NCBI GenBank assembly: GCA_036346225.1
Contig: JARFIW010001453.1
Location: 558,001-622,000, forward strand
Source: Platerodrilus igneus
Lineage: Eukaryota; Arthropoda; Insecta; Coleoptera; Lycidae
DNA length: 64,000 nt
Direction of reading: 5' to 3'
Below the pieces are notes generated by a model. That model was given only the letters and a program-made list of their open reading frames with translations. It was not told the DNA's origin and searched no databases. Every line of letters begins with the position of its first letter. Within the stretch, counting starts at the first letter, position 1. A program made the translations under genes and the position numbers. Of this stretch, positions 33,773-45,434 are shown piece after piece.

Positions 33773-36213
33773 ATGGTTATGGCGATGTCACGTGGCACAC
33801 GTATTTTAAATCTGGCTCTCAGTCAGTTAGAGAATAATTCTAAATGCATAGAAAAGCAAAAGTTAACCAAAGTAGCAGAAAGCGCTACAAAAGAACTAAA
33901 CGACGATGGAATTAGTGGTAGCTCTGTTCTTGTACCTTCATTTAACAACTACGATTTGCAAGAGGATACTAAAGACAGCGATTTATTTGATATTGAAAGC
34001 ATGCCAGTATTGCTGGTTGACAAAGACCTTGTCACTGAAATTGACGCTGTTGATAATGCTATCCAAGTTCTCGAAATTAATGAAAAAATACCATTTTCAG
34101 AAACTAAACACAAAAATAAAGCCAAAGCTACCGGTATCAAAAGATTAGTTGATTACGATGATTCGTCATCTGATTCTCAATCAAATGATAATCTAAACAT
34201 AGGTTGTCAGAAAGATAATGCTAGTAGTAGTAATAGCTATAAGCAGAAGAAGGTAAAATTTCAAATATTTGCATCCAATAATTCATTTTTTGATGATCCT
34301 AGTTCGTATGATTCTTCTGGTTCATCTTCTACAGCCGAAGATGTTGTAGAGCTGGAAGCGTTTAATATTGGCAAAAAAGAAAACCGAATAAAAGGCTATT
34401 GAAGCAAAAAGAAAAAAACCTAGGCAACGGTAAGTCTGTTCAACCAAATCCGTGTAGTCGTGGCAAATGTCCAAACAATTGCGTGAATAACTTTACCGAA
34501 CAGCAGCGGCATGACATTTTCGAGTTTTACTGAGGTCTTGGTAGTTTTATGAAGCAAAAAGATTGGCTACTCTCTTGCATAACCGAAGTAGAAATTAGGA
34601 GAAGAAGGATAAGTAGTTCGACGAGTAGGAGAACCAAAAGTTTTAAATACTTTGTACCATAGGAGGACAGAATGATTGAAGTTTGTCAGCAGTTTCTCTT
34701 ACATACTCTCAATATTTCACAAATGACTTTAAGATACACGAAAAACAACTCAATATCTTATAGGAGAGCAAAAGCCGATCAAAGAGGAAAGTACTGTCCT
34801 GCAAATAAAACACCATTTCGCCAAAAAAAAACAAGTGCATGAGTTTCTTAAAAAACTGCCTGCTGTGTCTTCTCATTACTGTCGAGCTAGCTTCAAAAAA
34901 AAGTATTTGTCTTCAGAACTAAGAAACGTATATTTCTATACAAGATATTTGTGCAAGATCAATTAACGGTATACAAGCGAGAAACTATAGTGTCATTAAA
35001 AGTCTTCAGAGACATTTTCAGAAAAGACTTTAATCTGGGTTTTCATTTACCCAAAAAAGACAATGCATGCGCATTGTGTGAGATGAGATGTGACCCCGAT
35101 TTCAACTGTACAGACGAGCATCAAATATCACTTTACAAAGAACACATTGTTAAAAAGAATATAAGTAAAACGTTATTTCGTAATGACCAAACTAAATCAA
35201 AACAAAATGGTCAGTTTATCTGTGCCACTTTCGACCAATAGAAGGTGCTAAATACCCCACACGGGGATAGTATGCTGCTATATTATTCAAGAAAATACTC
35301 TATGTACAATGAAACAGTGTATGAAAGCGGCACAAGAAATGGTTTCTGCTTTATTTGGGGAGAATCTGATGGAAACCATGGATGCAATAAAATTTGTACT
35401 ATCGTATATAAATATCTCCAAGAAGTGGACAGTAAAAAAAATATTACAGAAATTGCATTATACTGCGATAGTTGTACAGGACAGAATCGTAATAGGGCTC
35501 TGATTATTATGTTGCATAAGTTTTTGGAATTATCACAGAATATACAAAAAATTAAGTTAGTGTTTATACTTCCTGGTCACACATACATGCCCGTGGATGC
35601 TGTCCATGCAACGATTGAACGATTTGTAAGAAAGAAAACTATCTGGGCACCCTCTGAATAGCAGACTCTGATAGGTAATGCCCGAGTTAGTCCCAAACCG
35701 CTCAAAGTTATCAAGATGGAGCATACCGACTTTATATCTTGAAAAAACCTAGCTCAGAAATTACTTCCAAATAAAACTGCAAAAACCTTAGAAGGCGTCA
35801 AATTTCTTATAATCTCAGTTAGAATTGCAACCCTTCAGAAAGACCAACCCTATGTTAAAATAAGATATTCCTATCGTGAATCAGAAAGCGAGTTCACCCT
35901 ACCTATTTCTCAAAAACGCAAAGGTTAATTTAAAATATTAAGATAGTCACAACTACTAAAAGTTTTTTTGCCGCTAGAGCTTCAAAAAGAAAAAGAAACG
36001 CCACAACTTCAGATCTAACAGTTTTATTATACCCTAAACCACTTCCAATTAGCACGTTAAAATACAAGGATTTAAAGGAACTATGTGAAAAAAAAAATTA
36101 TTCCAATTCGATTTGCAAAGGAATATGAAAATCTAATATATAGTGGAGCTGTAGCGGATGTACTCGCAGAAACAGATGAAGAAAATGAAAAAAAAGAAGA
36201 TGAAGTTCAATAG
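33773..36213 (+). pseudogene. insect transposon protein of the CDSC-x-GQN type, copy A
   Basis: The frame begins MVMAMSRGTRILNLAL and has an acidic/serine N-terminal half (to about 34402). A cysteine block CSRGKCPNNC near 34450 is followed by CALCEMRCDP (35070) and FCFIWGES (about 35350). The probable catalytic region is ALYCDSCTGQNRNRAL (35455) and LPGHTYMPVDAVHATIE (35570). Degenerate homology continues to a TAG at about 36213. It has many stops and shifts, including a one-base loss in the A-run near 34375 relative to B. Proteins with this DSC-GQN...GHT..PVD layout are widespread as insect transposon genes; the superfamily name is uncertain, and DDE-type chemistry is inferred. Confidence 0.7.
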
Positions 36214-36969
36214 TTCTTAGAATTAGTAATATCATTTAATAATTCAGCTTGTCTTTAATAAAATTATTGGTGTTTGACTAAAATTGATTTTATTTTTGAT
36301 ACATCATTAGAAAATATAAAAAAACTGTAAGACTTGTGGTTATTGTGGCACATTAAACTAAAATTTTGAATTCCTACACAATATCGTATGTGCATTGTAA
36401 ATGACAAATTTCTATTACTTGTGAAATTTCTTCTTACCAGCAAAACAGCGTAAGCACCAAAATTACTGAAAAATACGACGTTTTGACAACAACAACAGTA
36501 CGTATAATAAATGACAAGCCCAGATTAATTATATTCAAAATGTCATAAATGTACCATTAGTATTATCAAAAAATACACAAAAAACACGCTTCCTGTAAAA
36601 TTCATTAAATGGCGCTTACGATGTTTTGCAAAATATCAGTCGGATATGTATATTAACCTGAACGATTACTGATACATTTGTAAAATATTGTTTTTGCCAA
36701 TACGTTATCCAGTCTTGCAAATATACTTTATTTTAAATACTGCGAAACCACACATAAAACATCAATTTGAAACTTTATTTAAAATATTGCTTACTTCATG
36801 TCTACCTTTTATAACATACTACTACAAAATTATAACTGTTATAGTAGAACAAAAAATTAGCTATCTCCACACTTCATATGAATAATTTTCAACTTCAGTT
36901 AGGTATTTCTTTCAGCCGTTCATCAAACGATGATGTTTTCAAATAACCGGGAAAGCTAATCACAGACGC
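36214..36969. other. 3' non-coding part of transposon copy A
   Basis: AATAAA near 36258 fits a polyadenylation signal for the preceding gene. No further coding frame was seen. Confidence 0.4.
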
Positions 36970-37040
36970 TAACCAACGCGGATCCTCATGCACAAACCGT
37001 GACGTATAGTTTTATGCCTAAGAGCCACTCGTTCACCGCG
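36970..37040 (-). repeat. right TIR of copy A
   Basis: In reverse it reads GTGAACGAGTGGCTCTTAGG, then CATAAAACTATA, then GTGCATGAGGAT. This matches 39899-39960 apart from small differences. Confidence 0.7.
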
Positions 37041-37588
37041 AAATGCGTTCATACTGCTGCTTTTAGTTGGGGCTACGAAAAAAGACGATTTAGCGAGATT
37101 ATGTCTATTCGTCTGAATAAATATAAATTCCTGAATTCAAACGACCATCACTTATACTAATAGAGAAGTTTTATAGAAAAAAGCAACATTGCCAATTCAA
37201 TTTTATTTTCAAATTCCTTTCAATTATAGATAATCAAAGATAAACAGTGTGATAAAAACGACAAGAGTAGGATGATAGTGACATAAATGAAGATACATTA
37301 TTATTACTACCAGGAAAACAATTTGTTCTTTGAATTTTTAAACGACGTTGAAACCCACAATATAGCGACTCTAAAACCCTAGGGTTCTAAAATGTATAAT
37401 AAAATAAATACACACAAACGAAAAAGAGTAGTTTGGCCTTAGAAAGTCCATATGAAACACATGGAATTTTAAATTTGCTCAAAAATGTTCTGTTGCCACA
37501 TTTACTTTAAAACAAATCTGATTGGTTCCATATGTTGTTATTAGAAATTAGTTCACATATTTTCCGGGTCCTGTTTGCTTGGTGGCTA
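37041..37588. other. unassigned AT-rich sequence
   Basis: No gene or repeat recognised between the transposon end and the (TA)n run. Confidence 0.4.

Positions 37589-37630
<42 letters not shown>
37589..37630. repeat. (TA)n microsatellite
   Basis: It lies directly before another LTR-like segment. Confidence 0.95.
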
Positions 37631-37631
<1 letters not shown>

Positions 37632-38691
37632 CTCAAATTTAGACCAGGGTAGAAAAATTAATAAACGACATCAAATAATTTTAATCACCGTGTATAAGAA
37701 AGCTTTGGGTAATAATACGCTTCATTTAAAGGCATATTGGATAAATTCGTCATTTACTTCTAAACATAAGGTTTATATTATTTAGATAAGGTTAAACACC
37801 ATGTATATTAAAGCAGTGGAAAATAGTACGCTTAATTAAAGGCCTACTGTGTAGATTTAAATCATTCAATTAGAATGTAGGGTTTGTATAGAATTTCATT
37901 AGATAATAAGCATTATTAAAACCGTGGAGCATAAAAATTTATTCGTTTCGTTAAAAATAAGGGATTTAAATTATTCACTAGACGCTTTCTATAAAAAGAA
38001 GCAAAGTGAAATTGTTCAATTTGTAGTTAATTTAATCGTTCCGAGCACTAAAGCTAGCGAGAAATTATAAAGACGTGGGGAAATTATATAAAAGCTTTCA
38101 GCGTATTAGAACAAGAAACACCTGCAGAAATAACGATGTATTTGATAGTTGATAAGCTTTAAGCTATATGAGTGCAAGTAAGAAAGCGAGTTTGTGGTAT
38201 AAAGACAAGCGAGATGGAATGCATTAGCAGTGAAATGAGGGGGAAAATGTGAAACAAGCGCACAGGTTTTAGATAGAACGAACAGACTAGATTGGCGATT
38301 AAGGTTAAAATAAGATACAAACATGAGAGGGGAAAGCATATCAGTTGGTGTGTAAAATTAATTAGTTGCAAGCGGGCCATTATATAAACCCGTGCTTATA
38401 GGTGTTTGGCTCTCTTTTATTTTTGATCTTATACGATACTAAAAAACAGTTTTGCTCTTTATTTTTTGATTATTCGATACTTTAAGTAGAATACGTGGTG
38501 ATTACGTGCTACAATAAAAAATATTAGTACACTTAGAGAAGATAAATGAAGGTAACAAAGTCTAGTTATATTTGCGGGTATTACTGTACCAATTATCCAA
38601 ATTAATAACGATAAATAAATAAATAGAAGTAGGCAGTTTTTAGTATAGCGTGAAAGAATTATGAATTTCATTGCTGTTTATCGGGAGTGTT
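37631..38691 (+). repeat. LTR-like segment (5' part of a related long LTR)
   Basis: It follows (TA)n and contains two diverged subrepeats of about 112 bp (37680 and 37792). Both have a CACCGTGTATA or CACCATGTATA block and AATARTACGCTT, like the 120-bp subrepeats of family 1. TATATAAAC lies at 38381, about 750 bp in. It is cut off at the Tc1-like fragment that starts at 38692. Confidence 0.45.
38381..38389 (+). promoter_or_regulatory. LTR TATA box
   Basis: TATATAAAC lies after GCGGGCCAT, placed like the TATA boxes of the other long LTRs. Confidence 0.4.
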
Positions 38692-39898
38692 AGTAAGAAG
38701 TACACTCAAAGTAGAAAGCTTTTAGTTGTAAAATTGAAATTTTTGTAAGGTTAGGTTATTAATATCCAACATTGATGACATTATTGTATATTTTAATCAT
38801 TAATAATTTTAGAAGATTTAATTATCAATGACATGGTATAACACAGACCTTAACCTAAAGCAATTTATTAAATTGTCAATACATAAAAATTACAATAACC
38901 TCACTATTGTATACATTCAAGTTGCGATACTCATTATTGTTAATATAAATCAAACTTTAAAATTACAACTTACAGTTTTCTTAACAAAACATAATCACTA
39001 TCACTGTTCAAATCACTTTCATCTTCGGATGAACCCGTGTTGATTGTGAAAGGTAAACTTTCTACCGTATCATCAAGTAATTCATCACTTTCCATAAGTT
39101 TTCAGCAATATGGATAACATACCTACAATGTTTCTCCCAATCAAATTGGCTAATCTCTGAAAATGCATTTTGCACCAAGAATTCAATATTATTACTGCTT
39201 TGGGCAACATTATGCATAGCAACCGTATGTTTTACCGAACTCCATATTAGCTCAATCGGATTGAGATCACAATGGTATGGTGGTAGTTTTAAAACGGTAT
39301 GCCCATGCTTTTTAAGAAGTTCCTCCACTTAATATGACTTGATATTAAGCAACTTTTTGATTAACATTAGCAATTCTGCTTTACGCATTTCTGTGGTTGT
39401 TGAAACACTTTAACTTTCAAGCCAATTAAGAATGGTTTGTTTGTATGCTGATTGGGTAGGATGTTTAATTATCTGCACGCTAAGATATGGTGCATTATCC
39501 ATTACAACAATGCCGTTTGGTGGTAAATTTGGTATCAATTGCTTTTCGAATGATTGTTCTTGCCTCGCTGTGCATGACCTTCTTAGGTGTCAAAGCCATG
39601 GATTGTATATTCAATCTACAACAGACTCTAGTTAGCAAAAGTTTAAAATAAACACTAATTCCTCTAGGCACAGTATTCAATAACCACAAATGCTATGATT
39701 TAAACTTAGGTGGTTATATTACTGAATCTTCAATAAATATTTCTACATAATTATTTACCTTATATAGAAAGCCAAAAAGCAGTAGTTTTGAAAAAAACTG
39801 TTGAATAAAAAGGAATAAAACGAACGAATGATAAAAAGGTTAAATAAATTTCTAAAAGAGCTTTACGACTGTCAAATATCAAAGTACAAAATATGTTC
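38692..39898 (-). mobile_element. IS630/Tc1-like fragment, copy B
   Basis: It is close to 95% or more similar by eye to 30135-31358, with single-base differences and small indels. It ends where the left TIR of the next element starts. Confidence 0.7.
39062..39799 (-). pseudogene. IS630/Tc1-like transposase, C-terminal half, copy B
   Basis: The blocks and lesions are those of copy A, including HGHTVLKLPPYHCDLNPIE and the frame break before the MDNAP block (minus strand near 39490). Shared lesions mean both copies derive from one already broken ancestor rather than decaying independently. Confidence 0.8.
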
Positions 39899-42800
39899 CA
39901 CCGACGAGTGGCTCTTAGACATAAAACTATAACGCTTTGTGCATGAGGATTCGCGTTGCGTGGCGCAAGCGCACAATATGGTATTCGAAAGCAAATGACA
40001 TAAGTAAATGATAGATGTATATTTGGATAAATGGATAAACACTGTGAAAATACTTTAAATAACAATATTTACAGTTTTCAAAACATGTCAATTTGAATTT
40101 TTTGCGTGTCCTATATAATGGTGATAACTTTCTTTGTCCCCAGTTCGTTTCACTATAAACTCCAATGCTATCACATTTGCGATACGCTAAATGCTAACCC
40201 TTCAGCAATATTTTTCTTAGTTGTATCAGGTATACGAATATGCTGTAGCTGAATGTCGTATCATAATTGGCTTGGAAATATTTCACTGTATTTTTAGATT
40301 CTTCAATAAAATAACTACTACACATGTATTCAATTTTCTGGGAATCCTTAGATTTTAATGTTCAGTTTTTTAAAGGGGTAACGGAAGTTTTCAAAAAATA
40401 TACTACATATACCTAAATTAATATTCCATCACAACATTTCGACTGTTTTTTTGCTAAACATCGTAAGCGACAATATTACCGAAAACGCGTTTTTCAGCTC
40501 TGGCTATGCAGTAAGTGATTGTACAGAACCATGCAAAAGATCGTACGTGAGTAGGCATCCCAAAATAGGGTAAATCATATTTTTATATTGTCGTAACGAC
40601 CAATTTTATAAAAATACAAACCGGCAAAAAAACGCAAGCAACATGTTGCAAAAGCAATATCGTATGTGACAAGAAAAAACGTTGCTTACGATACTTTACA
40701 GTTAGCGATTGCATTTATAGACTCAAACCTTAGGCAACATTTTACAGATTTCCGTAGAAGTTTGTGAGTTTAAGAGTAGATAAATACATAAAAATGATCA
40801 CAGAGGTCAATACTTTTCGTCAAATAAAATAGTACTGTTATGCAGGGTAGATTATACAGTCAGTAACGGTTTTTTGTTGAGACGGCATTTTACTTTATAC
40901 TCTCTATAATTATTATAGAATGTGCTTTATTGATGTGCAGTTCTAGCTAAGCTTACACCTTAAAAATCATCATAATCTGGTAAGTTGAACAATTTATCTG
41001 AGATACTGAACAACATAAGATCTACGCGTTTTTATTTGCCTAATAGCACTCATGTGTTAAGGTCTCCCTTATTTTATGATTATGGCGATGTCACTTGGTA
41101 CGCGTATTTTAAATCTGGCTCTCAGTCAGTTAGAGAATAATTCTAAATGCATAGAAAAGCAAAAGTTAACCAAAGTAGCAGAAAGCGCTACAAAAGAACT
41201 AAACGACGATGGAATTAGTGGTAGCTCTGTTCTTGTACCTTCATTTAACAACTACGATTTGCAAGAGGATAATAAAGACAGCGATTTATTTGATATTGAA
41301 AGCATGCCTGTATTGTTTGTTGACAAAGACTTTGTCACTGAAATTGACGCTGTTGATAATGCTATCCAAGTTCTCGAAGTTAATGAAAAAATACCATTTT
41401 CGGAAACTAAACACAAAAATAAAGCCAAAGCTACCGGTATCAAAAGATTCTCAACCAAATGATAATTTAAACATAGGTTGTCAGAAAGATAATGCTAGTA
41501 GTAGTAATAGCTATAAGCAGAAGAAGGTAAAATTTCAAATATTTGCATCCGATAATTCATTTTTTGATGATCCTAGTTCGTATGATTCTTTTGGTTCATC
41601 TTCTACAGCCAATGGTGTTGTAGAGTTGGAAACGTTTAATATTGGCAAAAAAAGAAAACCGAATAAAAGGCCATTGAAACAAAAAGAAAAAAACCTAGGC
41701 AACGGTAAGTCTGTTCAACCAAATCCGTGTAGTCATGGCAAAAGTCCAAACAATTGCGTGAATAACTTTACCGAACAGCAGCGGCATGACATTTTCGAGT
41801 TTTACTGGGGTCTTGATAGTTTTATGAAGCAAAGAGATTGGCTACTCTCTTGCATAACCGAAGTAGAAATTAGGAGAAAAAGGATAAGTAGTTCGACAAG
41901 TAGGAGAACCAAAAGTTTTAAATAATTTGTACCATAGGAGGACAGGATGATTGAAGTTTGTCAGCAGTTTCTCTTACATAATCTCAATATTTCACAAATG
42001 ACTTTAAGATACACGAAAAACAACTCAATATCTTATAGGAGAGCAAAAGCCGATCAAAGAGGAAAGCACTGTCCTGCAAATAAAACACCATTTCACCAAA
42101 AAAACAAGTGCATGATTTTCTTAAAAAACTGCCTGCTGTGTCTTCTCATTACTGTCGAGCTAGCTCCACAAAAAAGTATTTGTCTTCAGAACTAAGAAAC
42201 GTATACAAGATATTTGTGCAAGATCAATTAACGGTATACAAGCGAGAAACTATAGTGTCATAAAAGTCTTCAGAGACATTTTCAGAAAAGATTATAATCT
42301 GGGTATTCATTTACCCAAAAAAGACAAATGCGCATTGTGTGAGATGAGATGTGACCCCGATTTCAACTGTACAGACGAGCATCAAATATCACTCTACAAA
42401 GAACACATTGTTAAAAAGAATATAAGTAAAACGTTATTTCGTAATGACCAAACTAAATCAAAACAAAATGGTCAGTTTATCTGTTCCAGTTTCGACCTAC
42501 AGAAGGTGCTAAATACCCCACACGGGGATAGTATGCTGCTATATTATTCAAGAAAATACTCTATGTACAATGAAACAGTGTATGAAAACGGCACAAGAAA
42601 TGGTTTCTGCTTTATTTGGGGAGAATCTGATGGAAACCGTGGATGCAATAAAATTTGTACTATCGTATATGAATATCTCCAAGAAGTGGACAGTAGAAAA
42701 AATATTACAGAAATTGCATTATACTGCGATAGTTGTACAGGACAGAATTGTAATAGGGCTCTGATTATTATGTTGCATAAGTTTTTGGAATTATCACAGA

Positions 42801-42940
42801 ATATACAAAAAAATAAGTTAGTGTTTTTACTTCCTGGTCACACATACATGCCCGTGGATGCTGTCCATGCAACGATTGAACGATTTGTAAGAAAGAAAAC
42901 TATCTGGGCACCCTCTGAATGGCAGACTCTGATAGGTAAT
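39899..42940 (+). mobile_element. CDSC/GQN DNA transposon, copy B (right end missing)
   Basis: The left TIR starts at about 39899 (CACCGACGAGTGGCTCTTAG) directly after the Tc1-like fragment. Homology with copy A ends at about 42940 inside the coding region. The last 1 kb and right TIR are absent, replaced by unrelated sequence beginning AGAGCATAATTGGGG. Confidence 0.75.
41076..42940 (+). pseudogene. CDSC-x-GQN transposon protein, copy B, truncated
   Basis: It is homologous to copy A over its whole length. Compared with A it lacks about 28 bp near 41450 (between two GATT repeats, so probable slippage or microhomology deletion), which shifts the frame. It keeps the longer A-run after GKK that A has lost and has a tryptophan codon where A has a stop near 41806. 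The DSCTGQN and GHTYMPVD blocks are intact (42720-42870). The frame stops two codons past the homology break. Confidence 0.7.
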
Positions 42941-43146
42941 GAGTAGAGCATAATTGGGGCTTCTCCCGCCTCATTTCCCCCAGCATCCTCATTTCCCCAC
43001 ACAGCTGGACCAAATTTACATGTAAATTCCCATAAGGAGGAAATGAGGGAGATGAATCTTCGTCTTGCTCCGCCTTGCTCGGACACCTCCAACCATTTTG
43101 ATTACGTCACACCCGCATTCTTTCCACCCGCGAGATAAATCTTTTT

Positions 43147-43905
43147 CCACACTTCCACACACGAGATAAATGTACATTGTTTGGTATCAATTAATATTAG
43201 ATTTTTCTCAGCTACCCGAATCTCTAAGAATTTTTTAGATTGCACCATCCCCCAGAGAGCTACTCCAATTTTAAGATTTTTTACCGATAACATTCTGAAC
43301 CAAAATAGCTTTCTTCGTCTAACCAATGCATCTTTCGAGATAAACCTATCTTGTTTGGTATTAATTAACATTAGATTTTTCTCAGCTACCCGAATCTCTA
43401 GGAATTTTTCAGATTGCATCATCCCCCAGAGAGCTACCCTGATTTTAAGATTTCTTACTAGTTGCGATTTCCGACCGTCCTTAAACATTTTTTTTTTTTA
43501 GTCATGCGATACATTAAATTAGTCTAAAATTTTACGCAGAATTCGAATCTGTAAACAGATTTAAAATCGGACTACTCCTTACAAAGTTACACACATACCT
43601 TTCTATCTTGTTTAGCTCATCTTTCAAAATAAATGTACTTTGTTTGGTATCAATTAATATTAGAATTTTCTCAGCTACACAAATCTCTTTAAATTTTTCA
43701 CATAGCACCATCCCCCAGAGAGATACTCTAATTTTAAGATTTTTTGCTGGTAGCGATTTCTGACTGTCCTTATAAATTTTTTATACATGTAGCACATCTT
43801 GTTAGTCTAGAATTTTATGCACAATCCGAATCTCTAAATAGATTTAAAATCAAACCACCCCTTACCACTTTACACACACCCTCTAAATTATAACTTTCCT
43901 GCAGC
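43147..43905. repeat. tandem repeat array, unit about 190-290 bp
   Basis: Blocks such as TTGTTTGGTATCAATTAATA, CTCAGCTACCCGAATCTC, CATCCCCCAGAGAGCTAC and ATTTTAAGATTTTTTACY recur from about 43160, 43350 and 43630 in the same order. A further decayed copy is at about 46905-46995. The open frames here (43102-43501) are repeat translations. Confidence 0.75.
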
Positions 43906-44038
43906 TCATACCTAAAAGAAAATCTTAAAACAATTCTTAAAACTTTTTATTACAAACAATTTTTACTAATACAGTTTAAATTTGTAAACCACATTTCTAA
44001 ATACATATTCACAATTTTTTTTATTCTTAACTTAGAAC

Positions 44039-45110
44039 TCATATCGGCTTATACTTATTAATATTTATTTCTAAATAGAGCACCTTTTCCAAAGACCAAC
44101 CGGACCCGCATGTTTCAAATCCCTCTGATTTTGTTCTTATGGTTTCGCTTAAGACCTCGTACATATTTTCCAGATTACTAGAAGACGTTATAACCACATT
44201 TTTTGTGTTAAAGGATTTCACATCGGTAGTCTCTTCCCCCATTTTGGTGTAAACGCCGTAGAGTTCGCAATAGACTTTTATTGCTGTATGTTGTATTCTT
44301 TTTTCATTTATTAATCGAATAAATCGCTCCTTCTGCTTCCAAAGAAACTCAGACACTCCATCGTCGACACTGGTGTTCTTTATGCGATAGCTAGCCATAC
44401 GGTTGTTAAACGCTGTACTAACCATTGTATGTGTGTGACTACTACGCCCAAGGTCCCGGGTTCGAATCCCGACACGGTCCGCTTGAAAAATGTTAGGCGA
44501 GCATTTTCACAAAAATACACCCTCGTTCGGATGAGAGGTAAAATGGAGGTCCCGTGTGAGTGTTGTCACGCACGTTAAAGATCCCTACCTTGCTTGGAAC
44601 AGCAAGGGTTCGGCAAAATTCCAAATTTTCCAGGTAAAAAAAAAAACTCGCTTCCTGGCCAATGTAGTACCTTCGGGTGGAGCATTGGAAAATCAAATGT
44701 AATGTACTAACCATTTCTACACCATCGTCGTTAGTAGCGGTAACTGATGCATTTTTATGTTTGTTGCTCCTTAAGTGTGCGGCATACGTAGTTTTTTCCA
44801 TTTCGAAATCGCATACTTTACACATAATTCCTGGTTGTTTCGTACAAGACCCTTTAACAGCTGGCGGAGCTGAACGTTTACTGCTTAATAACATACCATG
44901 CTGTTTTTCCTTGTGTCGCTGTAAGCTGTTCATTCTCGTAAAAGCGATACCGCAAGACCCACAGTTAAAGTACTTTGCTGCGGACGGATGTATAAGCTTA
45001 ACCGTCGACGATGTTACACCACGACATTTGTTCTGGTACCGTTTGAGAGCATTTTTCCAGGTATAGGAAGCACCGCAAGAGTTGCATTTAAAAACGTTTG
45101 CAGGTACCAT
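44039..45110 (-). pseudogene. Polinton/Maverick-type N-terminal ORF: zinc fingers plus pre-polymerase region, split by a SINE
   Basis: From ATG at 45110 the frame starts MVPANVFKCNSC and has three CxxC finger motifs (CNSC with H lost, CGSC...H....H, CKVC...H.....H). It continues to DDGVEMV, where a SINE (44427-44702) interrupts. Past the SINE it resumes with MVSTAFNNRMASYRI and runs through VKSFNTKNVV, SGWSLEKVL and YLEININKYKPI to a stop at 44039. A zinc-finger start followed by this block is typical of insect ORFs lying upstream of protein-primed family-B polymerases. The polymerase itself is absent. Assignment is from remembered family features and moderate in certainty. Confidence 0.55.
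44427..44702 (+). mobile_element. tRNA-derived SINE with 13-bp target duplication
   Basis: TGTACTAACCATT occurs at 44414-44426 and again at 44703-44715. Between them is a 276-bp insert with the RNA polymerase III B-box core GGGTTCGAATCCC (44458-44470). A body containing CACGTTAAAGATCCC and an A-run near 44638 follows. No good A box is visible, so the 5' end may be truncated. The insertion splits a coding frame. Confidence 0.8.
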
Positions 45111-45212
45111 TTTAGTACAAAACAAAATCCGCACTATAGGACTTTGGTTAAACTTGTAAGCGAACTAACTTATAACTAAAAAGTTTACTCCTGCGTACCT
45201 GCTTTATGTACC

Positions 45213-45434
45213 CTATAGAATGCATACCGAAGGTTTCCAAAGACGGCCGAACGATGTTGAGGATTCAGCGAGGAACTGAATGACGTCATCTTGTGCCAAT
45301 CCTCGCAGCTCGTCCAATACATTTAGCACCAATGTATGCGCCCGGTTCGCTTCGTCCATGCTGCGAATACTGTTAGTAGAAACACCGGAAAACGTCTTCC
45401 ATGTTATACGGATCAACAATCGCATCGCGTGCAT
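45213..45434 (-). CDS. small hypothetical ORF
   Basis: The 73-codon frame starts MHAMRLLIRITWKTF and has a helical middle (ANRAHTLVLNVLDELRGL). I do not recognise it. It lies about 100 bp upstream of the zinc-finger ORF on the same strand and may belong to the same element. It may also be non-coding. Confidence 0.2.
   Translation of the reverse strand: MHAMRLLIRITWKTFSGVSTNSIRSMDEANRAHTLVLNVLDELRGLAQDDVIQFLAESSTSFGRLWKPSVCIL

Larger units (their letters stand above)
33253..37040 (+). mobile_element. DNA transposon with CDSC/GQN protein, copy A (left end missing)
   Basis: Homology to copy B starts at about 33253 (AGGGTAAATC) against 40563. The left TIR and the first 0.66 kb present in B are replaced by the MULE segment. 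The right end at about 36970-37040 is the inverted match of the left end of B (key run GAGTGGCTCTTAGRCATAAA), showing a TIR of about 70 bp. Confidence 0.75.

Noticed and set aside
35309..35503. 64-codon frame overlapping the CDSC/GQN gene (also 42570-42764)
   Set aside because: Shadow frame; the other frame has the conserved DSCTGQN block.
43102..43501. Open frames of 128 and 106 codons on opposite strands
   Set aside because: Both are translations of the tandem repeat units, and each frame repeats the same peptide.
44451..44475. tRNA gene suggested by the B-box
   Set aside because: No acceptor stem, anticodon arm or A box; the sequence is inside a SINE with target duplications.
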